Shown here piece by piece: positions 8,069 through 16,974 of a stretch of DNA of 64,000 bases. The translations under genes were made by a program, and so were the position numbers. Every line of letters starts with the position of its first letter. Positions within the stretch are counted from its first letter, which is position 1. Below the pieces are notes generated by a model, which was given only the letters and a program-made list of their open reading frames with translations, made no database searches and had not been told where the DNA came from. This stretch comes from Bacteroides sp. (GTDB taxonomy: Bacteria; Bacteroidota; Bacteroidia; Bacteroidales; Bacteroidaceae). Location: assembly GCA_030151885.1 (NCBI GenBank), contig JASLCG010000029.1, positions 6,405 to 70,404 of the forward strand. The letters are read 5' to 3'.

Positions 8069-10792
8069 ATGAAAGTTAAATTATTAGCATTTATAATAAT
8101 CCTTTGTTCTTTACCTGGTTTTGCTCAAAAAACCACGGGAGAGTTAAGAGGGAAAGTTATAGATAGTGAACTTAAAGAACCCATTAAGGATGTTCTTGTA
8201 GTATTGCGAGGACATGATTATAGTACAAGGACAAATGAGAAAGGTGAGTTCATCTTTACTAATTTAGAGGGTACTACAGATGTCTTGTTCTTCTCATCTG
8301 CAAAAGTGATTGGCCGAGAAATACCGGTTAGATTTAACTCTTATGGTGTAACTATAATGGATCCAATAGAGTTATCTCCACTTTCTAATAATAGAGATCA
8401 ATCTTTAATAACAGTTCTTGATGGAGATTTAATAGCTGGAGATGATGAGTCTGGATTAAGTCAAGATGTAAGTCCAATGGTTATTTTATCTAATGATGTT
8501 TATTTGAATAACGTAGCATACCAATTATCGGCTATGCGTTTTAAACCTCGTGGTTATTCAAATGAATACGATCAAAAATTTATCAATGGTGTAAGTTTTA
8601 ATGACCAAGTAAGAGGAGTGTTTAACTTCTCGGGAATTGGAGCTTTAAATGATGTTACTAGAAATGGTGACTCCGGAGATTATTGGTCACCTAATAACTT
8701 TAGTTTTGGAAACTTAGGACGCTCTGAAAATATTAATATGCGTTCTGGTAACTATCATCAAGGAGGAAAGTTAACGTTGTCTTATACAAATCGTAATTAT
8801 TACTTACGTGGTATGGCATCTTATGCAACAGGTCTTCGAGATGATGGTTGGGCATTTAATATTTCTGTAGGTGGACGTTATGCTGATAGGGGTAATATTC
8901 CAGGTACATTTTATCAGAATTTTGCGTTTTCAGTAGGTGCAGAAAAGCAATGGAAGAATGGAGAGCACAGTCTATCTTTTGTTACGTTTGCATCTCCAGT
9001 AAAAAGAGGACAACAATCTGGAACTTTTGATGAGGTGTATAAGTTGAGAGATAACAATTTATATAATCCAAACTGGGGTTATCAAGATGGTAAAAGACGT
9101 AATTCTAGAGTTGTACGTGCATGGGATCCAACAGCAATTCTATCTCATGTATGGAAAATTAATGAGAGGATGTCTTTAACATCTGGCATAGGTACTCATT
9201 ATAATCGTTATGGTGGAACAGCTTTAAATTGGTATAATGCACCAGACCCAAGACCAGATTATTATAGATACCTACCTTCTTATTATGAAGGAGAAGCCAA
9301 AGATTATTATCAATATCTTTGGGAAACGAATGATACTAGAGTAACTCAAGTTAACTGGGACGAAATGTACAATGCGAACTACATTGCTAAACAAGAAGGT
9401 AATGAGTCTGCTTTGTATATGCTTGAAGAAAGAAGAAAAGACTTACTTGAAACATCTGTAAACTCGACCTTTAAAGTTGACTTTAGTAACAATCAAAAGT
9501 TACTAGCTGGTATTGGGTTGAAGAACTCTCAATCTTATCAGTTTAAAACCGTAAAAGATTTACTAGGAGCAGAGTATGTATTAGATGTAGATAAGTTTGC
9601 TGAGAGAGATTTTCCAGGTGACCCTGTTACTATTCAGAATGATTTAAGAAAACCAAATCGTAGGGCTTATAGTGGTGATACGTTTGGTTATGATTTTAAA
9701 TTTAATATTAATAGTGCAAATCTTTGGTTTCAAAATATCTATAAATATAGATATATTGATGTGTACTATGGAGGTAAGTTAAGCTATACAGAATTTTATC
9801 GTAAAGGCTTTATGCAGAACGGTAGATATGCAGATAACTCTTTTGGTAGAGGGGATAGACATTCTTTTGTTGACTATGCTCTTAAGGCAGGGTTAACTGT
9901 TAAACTAGATGGTAGAAATTACATAACAGCAAATGCTGCATATTTAACTCAAGCACCGTTTGTTGATCAAGCATACGTTTCACCTCGTATTGCTGATGTA
10001 ACCTCAAATAACTTAAAAAGTGGTCGTATTTGGTCTGCTGATATTAATTATGTATTCTCTATGCCTCGCATTCAAGGTAGAGTTTCGCTATTCCAAACAA
10101 ACTTCTATGATATGATGCAAAAAAGCAGTTATTATCATGATACAGAAAAGACCTTTGTTAATCACGTACTAAGTGGTATGAATAAGGTGCATAGAGGAGT
10201 TGAGTTAGGTGTTAATTATAAGTTAGATGATAACTGGAGTTTTGATATTGCAGGTACTGTTGCAGAATACTACTATAGCAATAATCCTGACGGTACTATC
10301 AGTTACGAAAATGGTAAGACCATGAACTTGGAAGAGACAGTTTATATGAGAAACTACTATGTAGGAGGTACTCCACAAATAGCAGGTACATTTGGAGTAA
10401 ACTACTTTAACAAAATGTGGTTTGTAAATCTTAATATTAATGGGTTTGGCAGAAATTATATTGATATTGCCCCTATGAGGAGGCTTGCTTCTAACTACAC
10501 AGGTATACAAACAGGAACTCCAGAATTTGACGGGTATCAAAAGTTAACAGATCAGGAAAGATATAGTAGTGCTTATACGGTAGATTTATCGATTGGTAAA
10601 GTGTTTTATTTAAGAAATAGACAGTCTATAAACTTTAACCTTGCTGTAAATAATATTTTTAATAGAGAAAATATTAAGACTGGTGGTTATGAGCAAGGTA
10701 GATTAGACCTTTCTAATCCAGATAAATTTAATTCACGTTATTACTATATGCAAGGAATTAACTGTTTCCTAAATGCAAGTTACAGATTTTAA
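8069..10792 (+). CDS. TonB-dependent outer-membrane receptor with N-terminal carboxypeptidase-regulatory-like domain
   Basis: A 907-residue protein with a type I signal peptide (cleavage near GFAQ, residue ~20). Residues ~24-100 form the Ig-like CarboxypepD_reg-type domain (GELRGKVIDSELKEPIKDV, TNEKGEFIFTNL). A plug-like region follows at ~130-250, then a long β-barrel rich in aromatic and Asn residues ending in YRF, the usual terminal Phe for Bam-dependent insertion. Such receptors import large or scarce ligands using proton-motive energy passed on by TonB-ExbBD. No SusD partner is next to it, so it is not a standard Sus pair. Its neighbours are two endonuclease lipoproteins, DUF5689 and EEP-family nuclease genes, so oligonucleotides, nucleosides or released phosphate are plausible cargo; this is inference from context. 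Confidence 0.87.
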   Translation: MKVKLLAFIIILCSLPGFAQKTTGELRGKVIDSELKEPIKDVLVVLRGHDYSTRTNEKGEFIFTNLEGTTDVLFFSSAKVIGREIPVRFNSYGVTIMDPIELSPLSNNRDQSLITVLDGDLIAGDDESGLSQDVSPMVILSNDVYLNNVAYQLSAMRFKPRGYSNEYDQKFINGVSFNDQVRGVFNFSGIGALNDVTRNGDSGDYWSPNNFSFGNLGRSENINMRSGNYHQGGKLTLSYTNRNYYLRGMASYATGLRDDGWAFNISVGGRYADRGNIPGTFYQNFAFSVGAEKQWKNGEHSLSFVTFASPVKRGQQSGTFDEVYKLRDNNLYNPNWGYQDGKRRNSRVVRAWDPTAILSHVWKINERMSLTSGIGTHYNRYGGTALNWYNAPDPRPDYYRYLPSYYEGEAKDYYQYLWETNDTRVTQVNWDEMYNANYIAKQEGNESALYMLEERRKDLLETSVNSTFKVDFSNNQKLLAGIGLKNSQSYQFKTVKDLLGAEYVLDVDKFAERDFPGDPVTIQNDLRKPNRRAYSGDTFGYDFKFNINSANLWFQNIYKYRYIDVYYGGKLSYTEFYRKGFMQNGRYADNSFGRGDRHSFVDYALKAGLTVKLDGRNYITANAAYLTQAPFVDQAYVSPRIADVTSNNLKSGRIWSADINYVFSMPRIQGRVSLFQTNFYDMMQKSSYYHDTEKTFVNHVLSGMNKVHRGVELGVNYKLDDNWSFDIAGTVAEYYYSNNPDGTISYENGKTMNLEETVYMRNYYVGGTPQIAGTFGVNYFNKMWFVNLNINGFGRNYIDIAPMRRLASNYTGIQTGTPEFDGYQKLTDQERYSSAYTVDLSIGKVFYLRNRQSINFNLAVNNIFNRENIKTGGYEQGRLDLSNPDKFNSRYYYMQGINCFLNASYRF

Positions 10793-10818
10793 ATAAATAC
10801 GATATTAAATTAGTTAGT

Positions 10819-12939
10819 ATGAAAACAATAAATAAAATATTAGGGTTAGTACTTATGGCAACTGTAGCATTAGTGAGTTGTTCTAGAGACTATGATGCCC
10901 CTCCAAGAGAGCCTATTTATGATGGACCAGAAGCAAATATTACAATAAAGGCTCTTAAAGAAAAATTCTCGGGAGTTTTGAATAGCTCAAGTGTTGGAGT
11001 AGAATATATAGATACAGAGTATATTATTAATGCTAGGCTAGTTAGCTCGGATAATGAAGGAAATGTGTATAAACAGGTTTATGTTGAAGATGAAACTGGA
11101 GGTATTAATATTCAAGTAGATCAAAGTAACATCTCAACTATTTATCCTTATGGGCAAGAAGTGTATATTAACTTACATGGTTTATATGTTGGTCAATATA
11201 ATGGTGTATTACAAATTGGTGGAGGAGCTGAAGTTGACCCAAAAGATTCTTCTAAAAAAAGAACAACTCGTATGACATTTGTTCAATTTAAAAAGAAGGC
11301 TCTTAAATCTTTGTGGCCAAATCCAAAGCTAGTAAACATTAATAGAACAACTATTAAGAGTATTAAAGCTAAAGGCGATGATCTTCTTTGTAGAGTTGTT
11401 GAATTAAAGAATGTAACATTTGTCGATGGTGGTAAACTAACGTATGCTGAGCATGAGCAAAATACGGATAGAATATTAAAAGATGCAAATGGAGAAGAGA
11501 TTGTTGTTCGTTCTTCTGGGTATGCATCTTTCCAAGCTACAACACTGCCTAAAGGTAAAGGTACAGTTACGGCTATTTTAAGTAAATATATAAAGAGTGA
11601 TAATACAATAATCTGGCAGTTAGTTCTTAACTCTGTAAATGATGTTAAAGGGTTTGTTGAAGATGAAGGTAGTGTCGATCCAGAACCAGAGCCAGAGCCT
11701 ACTGAAGAAGTAAATACGACTATTGCAGAATTTGCTAAAAAGTATAGTGCTGCTACAGGAGATGCTCCTATCAAAATAGAAGACGACATTGTTATTGGTG
11801 GAGTGGTAACTAGTGATGATACTGCAGGTAATATATATATGAAGCTTTACTTGCAAGATGAAACAGGAGCAATATCTTTTGGCATTAGTGATAAGGCGAT
11901 TTCTAATTCATATGCAAGAGGACAAAAATTAGCTGTTAATATAAAAGGATTAGATGCAGTTGTTTATGCTGGTGTATTACAAATTGGAGTTGCATCTTCT
12001 AATGCAAATAGGCTATCTCTAGATCAGTTTAAAAGTCGTGCTACAGTAATTTCTAAGGATAATAATGTAAGTCCATTAACCACAACAATTGCAGCTTTAG
12101 ATAATTCGATGATGAATAAAGTAGTAAAGCTTGAAAATGTTTATTTTACAGAGGGTGGTAAGTTAACTTATTCTGAAAGTAGAAAAAACATGAATAGAGA
12201 TTTGACAGATGGTACTAATAAAATTGTGGTAAGAAATAGTGGATCTTCAACGTTTTATGCGGAAATGCTTCCTGAAGGAGCAATTTCCATTACAGGATTG
12301 ATAGAGAAGTTTAATGAGGATTGGCAGCTTACAATTCGTGATTTAAATGATGTTGTAAAAGGTGGAAGTGTAAATCCTCCAACAGATCCAGAGAAACCAA
12401 CAGATCCAGAGAAACCAACAGATCCAGAAAAACCTACTACTCCTGGAGAAAATATAGGAAGTGGTTTTATAGAGACTTTTGGTAACGCTGAAAAAGTAAA
12501 CAATAGGTGGCCAGTTTTATCAGACTATACAGGGTTTGATAATAAAAACTTAATCTTTAAAGATATTGAGAAAAATCTAAGTGTTAGGGCTCAAAGTGGA
12601 ATAAGTAATGTTTGGTTCCCAAAAGAAAAAGATAGCGAGCTTGAAATAACAGGTATAGCTGGTGTGACTGGAAAGAAAATATCATTGTCTTTTGATGTCG
12701 CATCTAATTTGACTGGTACCTCCTCTACAAATTTAAATACTTTAGAAGCATGGTATGGTGACAAACAACTAAAAGTTACTTCTAAAGTAGTAACAGGTGA
12801 TGATCAAAATAAGTTTTATACATTAACTGTAGAAGGAGAGTTTGATGGCGTAGATAATACTCCTTTGAGATTCATATCTAAAGTAAATACTAATATAGAA
12901 GGCTTACGTCTTGCAAATATTAAGTTTTCTGTAAAATAA
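10819..12939 (+). CDS. Lipoprotein with two DUF5689 domains and C-terminal jelly-roll-like domain
   Basis: A 706-residue lipoprotein with lipobox LVSC (Cys21) followed by RDYDAPP. Two tandem DUF5689 units are visible, at ~35-280 and ~295-520, each with the same series of motifs: a VTSDD- or VSSDN-type strand, then YLQDETGAISF or YVEDETGGINI, then GVLQIG, and a closing LNDV or VNDV. DUF5689 resembles OB-fold nucleic-acid-binding domains, though its function is not established. A linker of three PTDPEK repeats (521-538) leads to the C-terminal domain at ~550-706 (FIETFGN, VWFPKEKDSEL, LANIKFSV), shared with three upstream lipoproteins. It sits 26 bp after the TonB receptor and 13 bp before a secreted nuclease-family gene, so it probably serves as the receptor's binding partner. 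Confidence 0.82.
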   Translation: MKTINKILGLVLMATVALVSCSRDYDAPPREPIYDGPEANITIKALKEKFSGVLNSSSVGVEYIDTEYIINARLVSSDNEGNVYKQVYVEDETGGINIQVDQSNISTIYPYGQEVYINLHGLYVGQYNGVLQIGGGAEVDPKDSSKKRTTRMTFVQFKKKALKSLWPNPKLVNINRTTIKSIKAKGDDLLCRVVELKNVTFVDGGKLTYAEHEQNTDRILKDANGEEIVVRSSGYASFQATTLPKGKGTVTAILSKYIKSDNTIIWQLVLNSVNDVKGFVEDEGSVDPEPEPEPTEEVNTTIAEFAKKYSAATGDAPIKIEDDIVIGGVVTSDDTAGNIYMKLYLQDETGAISFGISDKAISNSYARGQKLAVNIKGLDAVVYAGVLQIGVASSNANRLSLDQFKSRATVISKDNNVSPLTTTIAALDNSMMNKVVKLENVYFTEGGKLTYSESRKNMNRDLTDGTNKIVVRNSGSSTFYAEMLPEGAISITGLIEKFNEDWQLTIRDLNDVVKGGSVNPPTDPEKPTDPEKPTDPEKPTTPGENIGSGFIETFGNAEKVNNRWPVLSDYTGFDNKNLIFKDIEKNLSVRAQSGISNVWFPKEKDSELEITGIAGVTGKKISLSFDVASNLTGTSSTNLNTLEAWYGDKQLKVTSKVVTGDDQNKFYTLTVEGEFDGVDNTPLRFISKVNTNIEGLRLANIKFSVK
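12379..12432 (+). repeat. Three tandem 18-bp units encoding a Pro-Thr-Asp-Pro-Glu-Lys linker
   Basis: The 18-bp unit CCAACAGATCCAGAGAAA occurs three times in a row, the third copy with one base changed. It is in frame inside the DUF5689 lipoprotein gene and encodes PTDPEK x3, a stiff, extended spacer between the second DUF5689 domain and the C-terminal domain. Copy number could vary by replication slippage without breaking the frame. Confidence 0.9.
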
Positions 12940-12952
12940 AAAGTAAAGAGTT

Positions 12953-13993
12953 ATGAGAATTAAACATATTCTTCTTACGCTCTGTATGGCAATGGGATTT
13001 GTGCATGGTGTATATGCACAAAAATCCTATGCTGCATATTGTGTTGGATTTTACAATGTAGAGAATTTATTCGATACAGAAGACGATCCAAATAATGAAG
13101 GTGATAATGATTATTTACCAACAGGTCCTTACAATTGGACTCCTGCGAAATATGAAAAAAAGCTAGATAATATAGCTAAAGTAATTAGTAGGTTAGGTAA
13201 AGATTATACACAGGTTGGCCCTGCTATACTAGGGGTTGCAGAAGTTGAAAATAGAAGAGTTTTAGAAGATTTAGTAAAAAATAGACGTATTGCTGATATT
13301 AATTATCAAGTAGTACATTATGATTCTCCAGATAGAAGAGGTATTGATGTTGGTCTACTGTATAACCCAAAGTTATTTCAGGTGACTAATTCAAAAGCTG
13401 TACCTTATGTCTTTCCATCTGAGCCAAATTTTAAATCTAGAGATCAGCTTGTAGTAAGTGGTATGCTTGCGGGAGAACCACTACATGTAATAGTTTGCCA
13501 CTGGCCTTCTAGATATGGTGGTAATAAATCGACTAAGTATAGAGAGGCTGCCGCATCTATTACACAATCTATAGTAGATTCTTTACAGAATATTGATCCT
13601 TATGCTAATGTCGTGATTATGGGTGATTTAAATGATGATCCTACAGACAAAAGTACACGTGTTGTATTAAATGCTAAGAAGAATATTAATGATGTAAAGA
13701 AAGGTGGATTATATAATACGATGTGGAAATTATATGATAAAGGAATTGGCTCTTTAGCTTATCAAAACAAGTGGAATCTATTTGATCAAATTATTATCTC
13801 GTATGGGCTATTAGGAAATCACAGTCAATCTGGGCTGATTTTTTGGAAGTCTGAGGTTTTTAATAAAGATTTTTTAATTCAAAAAGAGGGTAAAAGAAAA
13901 GGATATCCTTGGAGAACATTTGATGGAAGCACCTTTATTGATGGTTATAGTGACCACTTCCCTACTCTGATTTATCTTATAAAAGAGGTTTAA
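12953..13993 (+). CDS. Secreted endonuclease/exonuclease/phosphatase (EEP) family protein
   Basis: A 346-residue protein with a type I signal peptide (cleavage near VYAQ, residue ~22), predicted periplasmic or secreted. The DNase I-like EEP fold is shown by FYNVENLFDTEDD near the start, GVAEVENR with the metal-ligand Glu, DSPDRRGIDVGLLY, VCHWPSR, MGDLNDDP (Asp/Asn pair) and the C-terminal YSDHFP with the catalytic His. Family members cut DNA or RNA phosphodiesters or act on phosphoesters; the exact substrate cannot be told from sequence. It is the last gene of the cluster, 13 bp after the DUF5689 lipoprotein and followed by a terminator. With the nucleases at the start of the array it suggests stepwise breakdown of extracellular nucleic acid. 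Confidence 0.87.
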   Translation: MRIKHILLTLCMAMGFVHGVYAQKSYAAYCVGFYNVENLFDTEDDPNNEGDNDYLPTGPYNWTPAKYEKKLDNIAKVISRLGKDYTQVGPAILGVAEVENRRVLEDLVKNRRIADINYQVVHYDSPDRRGIDVGLLYNPKLFQVTNSKAVPYVFPSEPNFKSRDQLVVSGMLAGEPLHVIVCHWPSRYGGNKSTKYREAAASITQSIVDSLQNIDPYANVVIMGDLNDDPTDKSTRVVLNAKKNINDVKKGGLYNTMWKLYDKGIGSLAYQNKWNLFDQIIISYGLLGNHSQSGLIFWKSEVFNKDFLIQKEGKRKGYPWRTFDGSTFIDGYSDHFPTLIYLIKEV

Positions 13994-14009
13994 AAAAAAG
14001 ATAAAATGT

Positions 14010-14045
14010 AATAAGGCACTTTTAAATAATTAAAAGTGCCTTATT
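14010..14045 (+). terminator. Rho-independent terminator closing the nuclease/TonB cluster
   Basis: A perfect 16-bp stem (arms 14010-14025 and 14030-14045) with a 4-nt loop is followed by further T residues, 16 bp after the EEP gene stop. Confidence 0.85.
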
Positions 14046-14057
14046 TTTATAGTTGAT

Positions 14058-14801
14058 ATGGAAATAAAAAAGATATTAGATCATCTAAAGAATAAATACA
14101 ATATTTCTGAGTTTATAAACTCAGATCCTATACAGTTTGTACATCGTTATAAGCATCGTAAGGACATAGAAGTAACAGCCTTTTTAGTTGCAACAATAAC
14201 TTGGGGAAAGCGTCCTATGATTTTAAAATCGGCAGAAAAAATGCTTAAAATGATGGGTAATAAGCCATATGATTATATAATGAACGAGTGTTATAAAGAT
14301 ATTGTAACAAGTAATAATATTCATAGAACATTTTTTGAAGATGATTTTGTTTACTTTGCAAAAGGATTAAATCGTTTATTTAACCAATATGATAGCATAG
14401 AGCAAGTCTTTTCTGTGCCTGATTCTCTTTGGGATGGTATTACTGCATTTAGAAAAGAATTTGTAATTGCTAATAATGGAGTTGATACAAAGCATATTTC
14501 TAATCCTGAAAAGAACTCGGCTTGTAAAAGGCTACACATGGCTCTACGTTGGTTAGTTCGTAACGATGGTATAGTCGATCTAGGTTTGTGGAAAAATATA
14601 AATCCTAGTAGCTTATATATTCCCTTAGACACCCATGTGGCTAGTATCTCTAGAGAACTGGGACTATTAAAGAGAAAAAGCAATGATAAAAAGGCTGTTG
14701 ATGAATTAACTTGTGCTCTTTTAGATGTTGACCCTAAAGATCCTATAGGTTATGATTTTGCTTTGTTTGGCTGGGGCGAAGACAGGGCTTCTAATGGTTA
14801 A
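14058..14801 (+). CDS. TIGR02757 family protein (DUF2400)
   Basis: A 247-residue protein of about the usual length for the TIGR02757/DUF2400 family, conserved in Bacteroidetes and some other bacteria. Recognisable parts are VATITWGKRPMILKSAEKM, LRWLVRNDGIVDLGLW, YIPLDTHVASISRELG and a closing DPIGYDFALFGWGE. The internal pattern resembles helix-hairpin-helix DNA glycosylase-like proteins, but no activity is established. It begins just after the terminator of the upstream cluster, so transcription is probably separate from it. No signal peptide or membrane segment is visible, so it is cytoplasmic. Confidence 0.82.
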   Translation: MEIKKILDHLKNKYNISEFINSDPIQFVHRYKHRKDIEVTAFLVATITWGKRPMILKSAEKMLKMMGNKPYDYIMNECYKDIVTSNNIHRTFFEDDFVYFAKGLNRLFNQYDSIEQVFSVPDSLWDGITAFRKEFVIANNGVDTKHISNPEKNSACKRLHMALRWLVRNDGIVDLGLWKNINPSSLYIPLDTHVASISRELGLLKRKSNDKKAVDELTCALLDVDPKDPIGYDFALFGWGEDRASNG

Positions 14802-14872
14802 GGCTTGAAGTATGTAAGGATAGTGATTTGCTATTAACTATTATAAGTTGAAATCTTTAGTTTAAAAATCAT

Positions 14873-14880
14873 TATCTTTG
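14873..14880 (+). promoter_or_regulatory. Bacteroides-type -7 element upstream of ychF
   Basis: TATCTTTG matches TAnnTTTG exactly and lies 72 bp before the ychF start, inside a 150-bp intergenic region. The -33 element is weak. Confidence 0.55.
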
Positions 14881-14951
14881 CAGTTCGTATTAAAAAAATG
14901 ATTTATATATCAATAGACTATCAATTTAGATAATAAGAAAATAAATTAAAT

Positions 14952-16052
14952 ATGGCTTTACAATGTGGTATTGTTGGACTTCCAAACGTAGGTAAGTCAA
15001 CTCTTTTTAACTGTTTGTCGAATGCAAAGGCACAAGCTGCAAACTTCCCTTTCTGTACAATTGAACCTAATGTTGGTGTAATAACTGTTCCTGATGAGCG
15101 TCTTAATAAGCTATCGGAATTAGTAAAACCTAATAAAGTACAACCTACTACAGTAGAGATTGTAGATATTGCAGGTCTTGTTAAAGGTGCTAGTAAAGGT
15201 GAAGGACTTGGTAATAAGTTTTTAGCAAATATTAGAGAAACAGATGCTATTATTCATGTGCTGCGTTGTTTTGATGATGAAAATGTAACTCATGTTGATG
15301 GTTCAGTAAACCCTGTTAGAGATAAAGAAATTATTGATTCAGAGCTTCAGTTAAAAGACTTGGAGACAGTTGAATCTCGCATTCAAAAAGTGCAAAAACA
15401 GGCACAAACAGGAGATGCTGTAGCTAAAGTACAATATAATGTTTTAGTGAAAATTAAAGAGGCTCTTGAAGATGGTAAATCAGCTCGCTCTGTTGTTTTT
15501 GAAAATAAGGAAGATATAGATGCAGCTAATGAATTGTTTTTATTGACAAATAAGCCTGTTATGTATGTATGTAATGTAGATGAAAACAGTGCTGTTAATG
15601 GAAATAAATATGTTGATGCTGTTCGTGAGGCTGTAAAAGATGAGCATGCTGAGATTCTTGTAGTAGCGGCTAAAACGGAGTCTGATATTGCTGAGTTAGA
15701 GAGTTATGAAGAGCGTCAAATGTTTTTAGAAGATGCTGGCTTGACAGAGTCTGGAGTAAGTAGACTTATCCGTTCGGCATACACTTTACTAAAACTTCAA
15801 ACTTACTTTACTGCTGGTGTTCAGGAGGTAAGAGCTTGGACATTTATGGAGGGTTGGAAAGCTCCTCAATGTGCTGGAGTTATTCATACTGACTTTGAAA
15901 AAGGTTTTATCCGTGCAGAAGTTATTAAGTATGAAGATTTTATTACCTTAGGTTCTGAAAACGCAGTAAAAGAGGCGGGAAAACTACATGTTGAAGGTAA
16001 AGAGTATGTAGTTGAAGATGGTGATATCATGCATTTCCGCTTTAATGTTTAA
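14952..16052 (+). CDS. ychF: Redox-regulated ATPase/GTPase YchF
   Basis: A full-length 366-residue protein of the Obg-related YchF/OLA1 family, a cytoplasmic ribosome-associated P-loop NTPase that prefers ATP. The G1 motif [12 protein letters not shown] is at ~8-19, the G3 region is [17 protein letters not shown], and [10 protein letters not shown] stands where Obg-type GTPases carry NKxD, the change behind the ATP preference of the family. The C-terminal TGS-like domain closes with [15 protein letters not shown]. It has its own upstream promoter-like element, and lgt follows 11 bp downstream, so the two are probably cotranscribed. Confidence 0.95.
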   Translation: MALQCGIVGLPNVGKSTLFNCLSNAKAQAANFPFCTIEPNVGVITVPDERLNKLSELVKPNKVQPTTVEIVDIAGLVKGASKGEGLGNKFLANIRETDAIIHVLRCFDDENVTHVDGSVNPVRDKEIIDSELQLKDLETVESRIQKVQKQAQTGDAVAKVQYNVLVKIKEALEDGKSARSVVFENKEDIDAANELFLLTNKPVMYVCNVDENSAVNGNKYVDAVREAVKDEHAEILVVAAKTESDIAELESYEERQMFLEDAGLTESGVSRLIRSAYTLLKLQTYFTAGVQEVRAWTFMEGWKAPQCAGVIHTDFEKGFIRAEVIKYEDFITLGSENAVKEAGKLHVEGKEYVVEDGDIMHFRFNV

Positions 16053-16063
16053 TAATTAGAATT

Positions 16064-16921
16064 ATGATAGGCAATTTACTTTTGTACATAAACTGGAATC
16101 CAAACCCAGAGTTATTCCACATCTTGAGTTTACCAATAAAATATTATGGTCTATTTTGGGCGATAGGTATTATATTGGGATATATGGTGGTTAAATATCA
16201 ATTTAAAGATAAAGGGATTGGAGAGAAGTTATTTGAGCCCCTCTTCTTATATTGTTTTTTAGGAATATTTATTGGTGCAAGATTAGGGCATTGCCTATTT
16301 TATGATTTTGCTTATTTCTCACAACATCCTTTAGAGATAATACTACCTGTACACTTTCTTCCACAAGGGGGGTGGGTATTTACTGGATATGCTGGTTTAG
16401 CAAGCCATGGTGGTACTTTAGGACTCATAGTTGCATTATGGCTATATTGCAGAAAGACGAAGTTAAACTACATGGATGTACTTGATATGATAGCAGTAGC
16501 AACACCTATTACAGCTTGTTGGATTCGTCTAGCTAATTTGATGAACTCAGAAATTATAGGTATGCAGTCTGATGCTTCTTGGGCATTTATCTTTGAACGT
16601 GTTGATATGATTCCTAGACACCCTGCACAGCTTTATGAAGCTATAGCATATCTTCTATTGTTTTTTGTTATGATTTTCTTATATAAGAATTATAATAAGA
16701 AACTACATAGGGGATTCTTCTTTGGCTTATGTTTAGTGGCTATTTTTACGTTTAGATTTTTTATTGAATTTTTAAAAGAGAATCAAGTATCTTTTGAAGA
16801 TACAATGACATTTAATATGGGACAATGGTTAAGTGTACCATTGGTCTTATTAGGACTAGTCTCTATCTATTATGGAAAGAAATTAGATAAAATACATCCG
16901 ATTAAAAATACAGAAAACTAA
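16064..16921 (+). CDS. lgt: Prolipoprotein diacylglyceryl transferase
   Basis: A 285-residue polytopic inner-membrane enzyme that moves diacylglycerol from phosphatidylglycerol to the lipobox Cys, the first step of lipoprotein maturation. Seen in sequence: several hydrophobic segments, the signature HGGTLG region (~113-118), [12 protein letters not shown] with the conserved Arg and Asn/Glu residues, and RHPAQLYEA. Length is normal for the family. It acts on all the lipoproteins in this window, including the fimbrillin-like array. It lies 11 bp after ychF and ends at a terminator shared with the convergent mutS. Confidence 0.95.
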   Translation: MIGNLLLYINWNPNPELFHILSLPIKYYGLFWAIGIILGYMVVKYQFKDKGIGEKLFEPLFLYCFLGIFIGARLGHCLFYDFAYFSQHPLEIILPVHFLPQGGWVFTGYAGLASHGGTLGLIVALWLYCRKTKLNYMDVLDMIAVATPITACWIRLANLMNSEIIGMQSDASWAFIFERVDMIPRHPAQLYEAIAYLLLFFVMIFLYKNYNKKLHRGFFFGLCLVAIFTFRFFIEFLKENQVSFEDTMTFNMGQWLSVPLVLLGLVSIYYGKKLDKIHPIKNTEN

Positions 16922-16935
16922 TTAGTTTTTTGCTT

Positions 16936-16969
16936 AAAAAGGGCGTTGTATTAATACAACGCCCTTTTT
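16936..16969. terminator. Bidirectional terminator between lgt and mutS
   Basis: A perfect 15-bp stem (16936-16950 with 16955-16969) with a 4-nt loop. The A-rich left flank and T-rich right flank let it terminate lgt on the plus strand and mutS on the minus strand. Confidence 0.88.
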
Positions 16970-16974
16970 ATTTT

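Noticed and set aside
11283..11789. 168-residue minus-strand frame inside the DUF5689 gene
   Set aside because: It is antisense to a strongly supported coding frame, has a low-complexity Ser/Gly-rich product with no domain, and is best read as a shadow.
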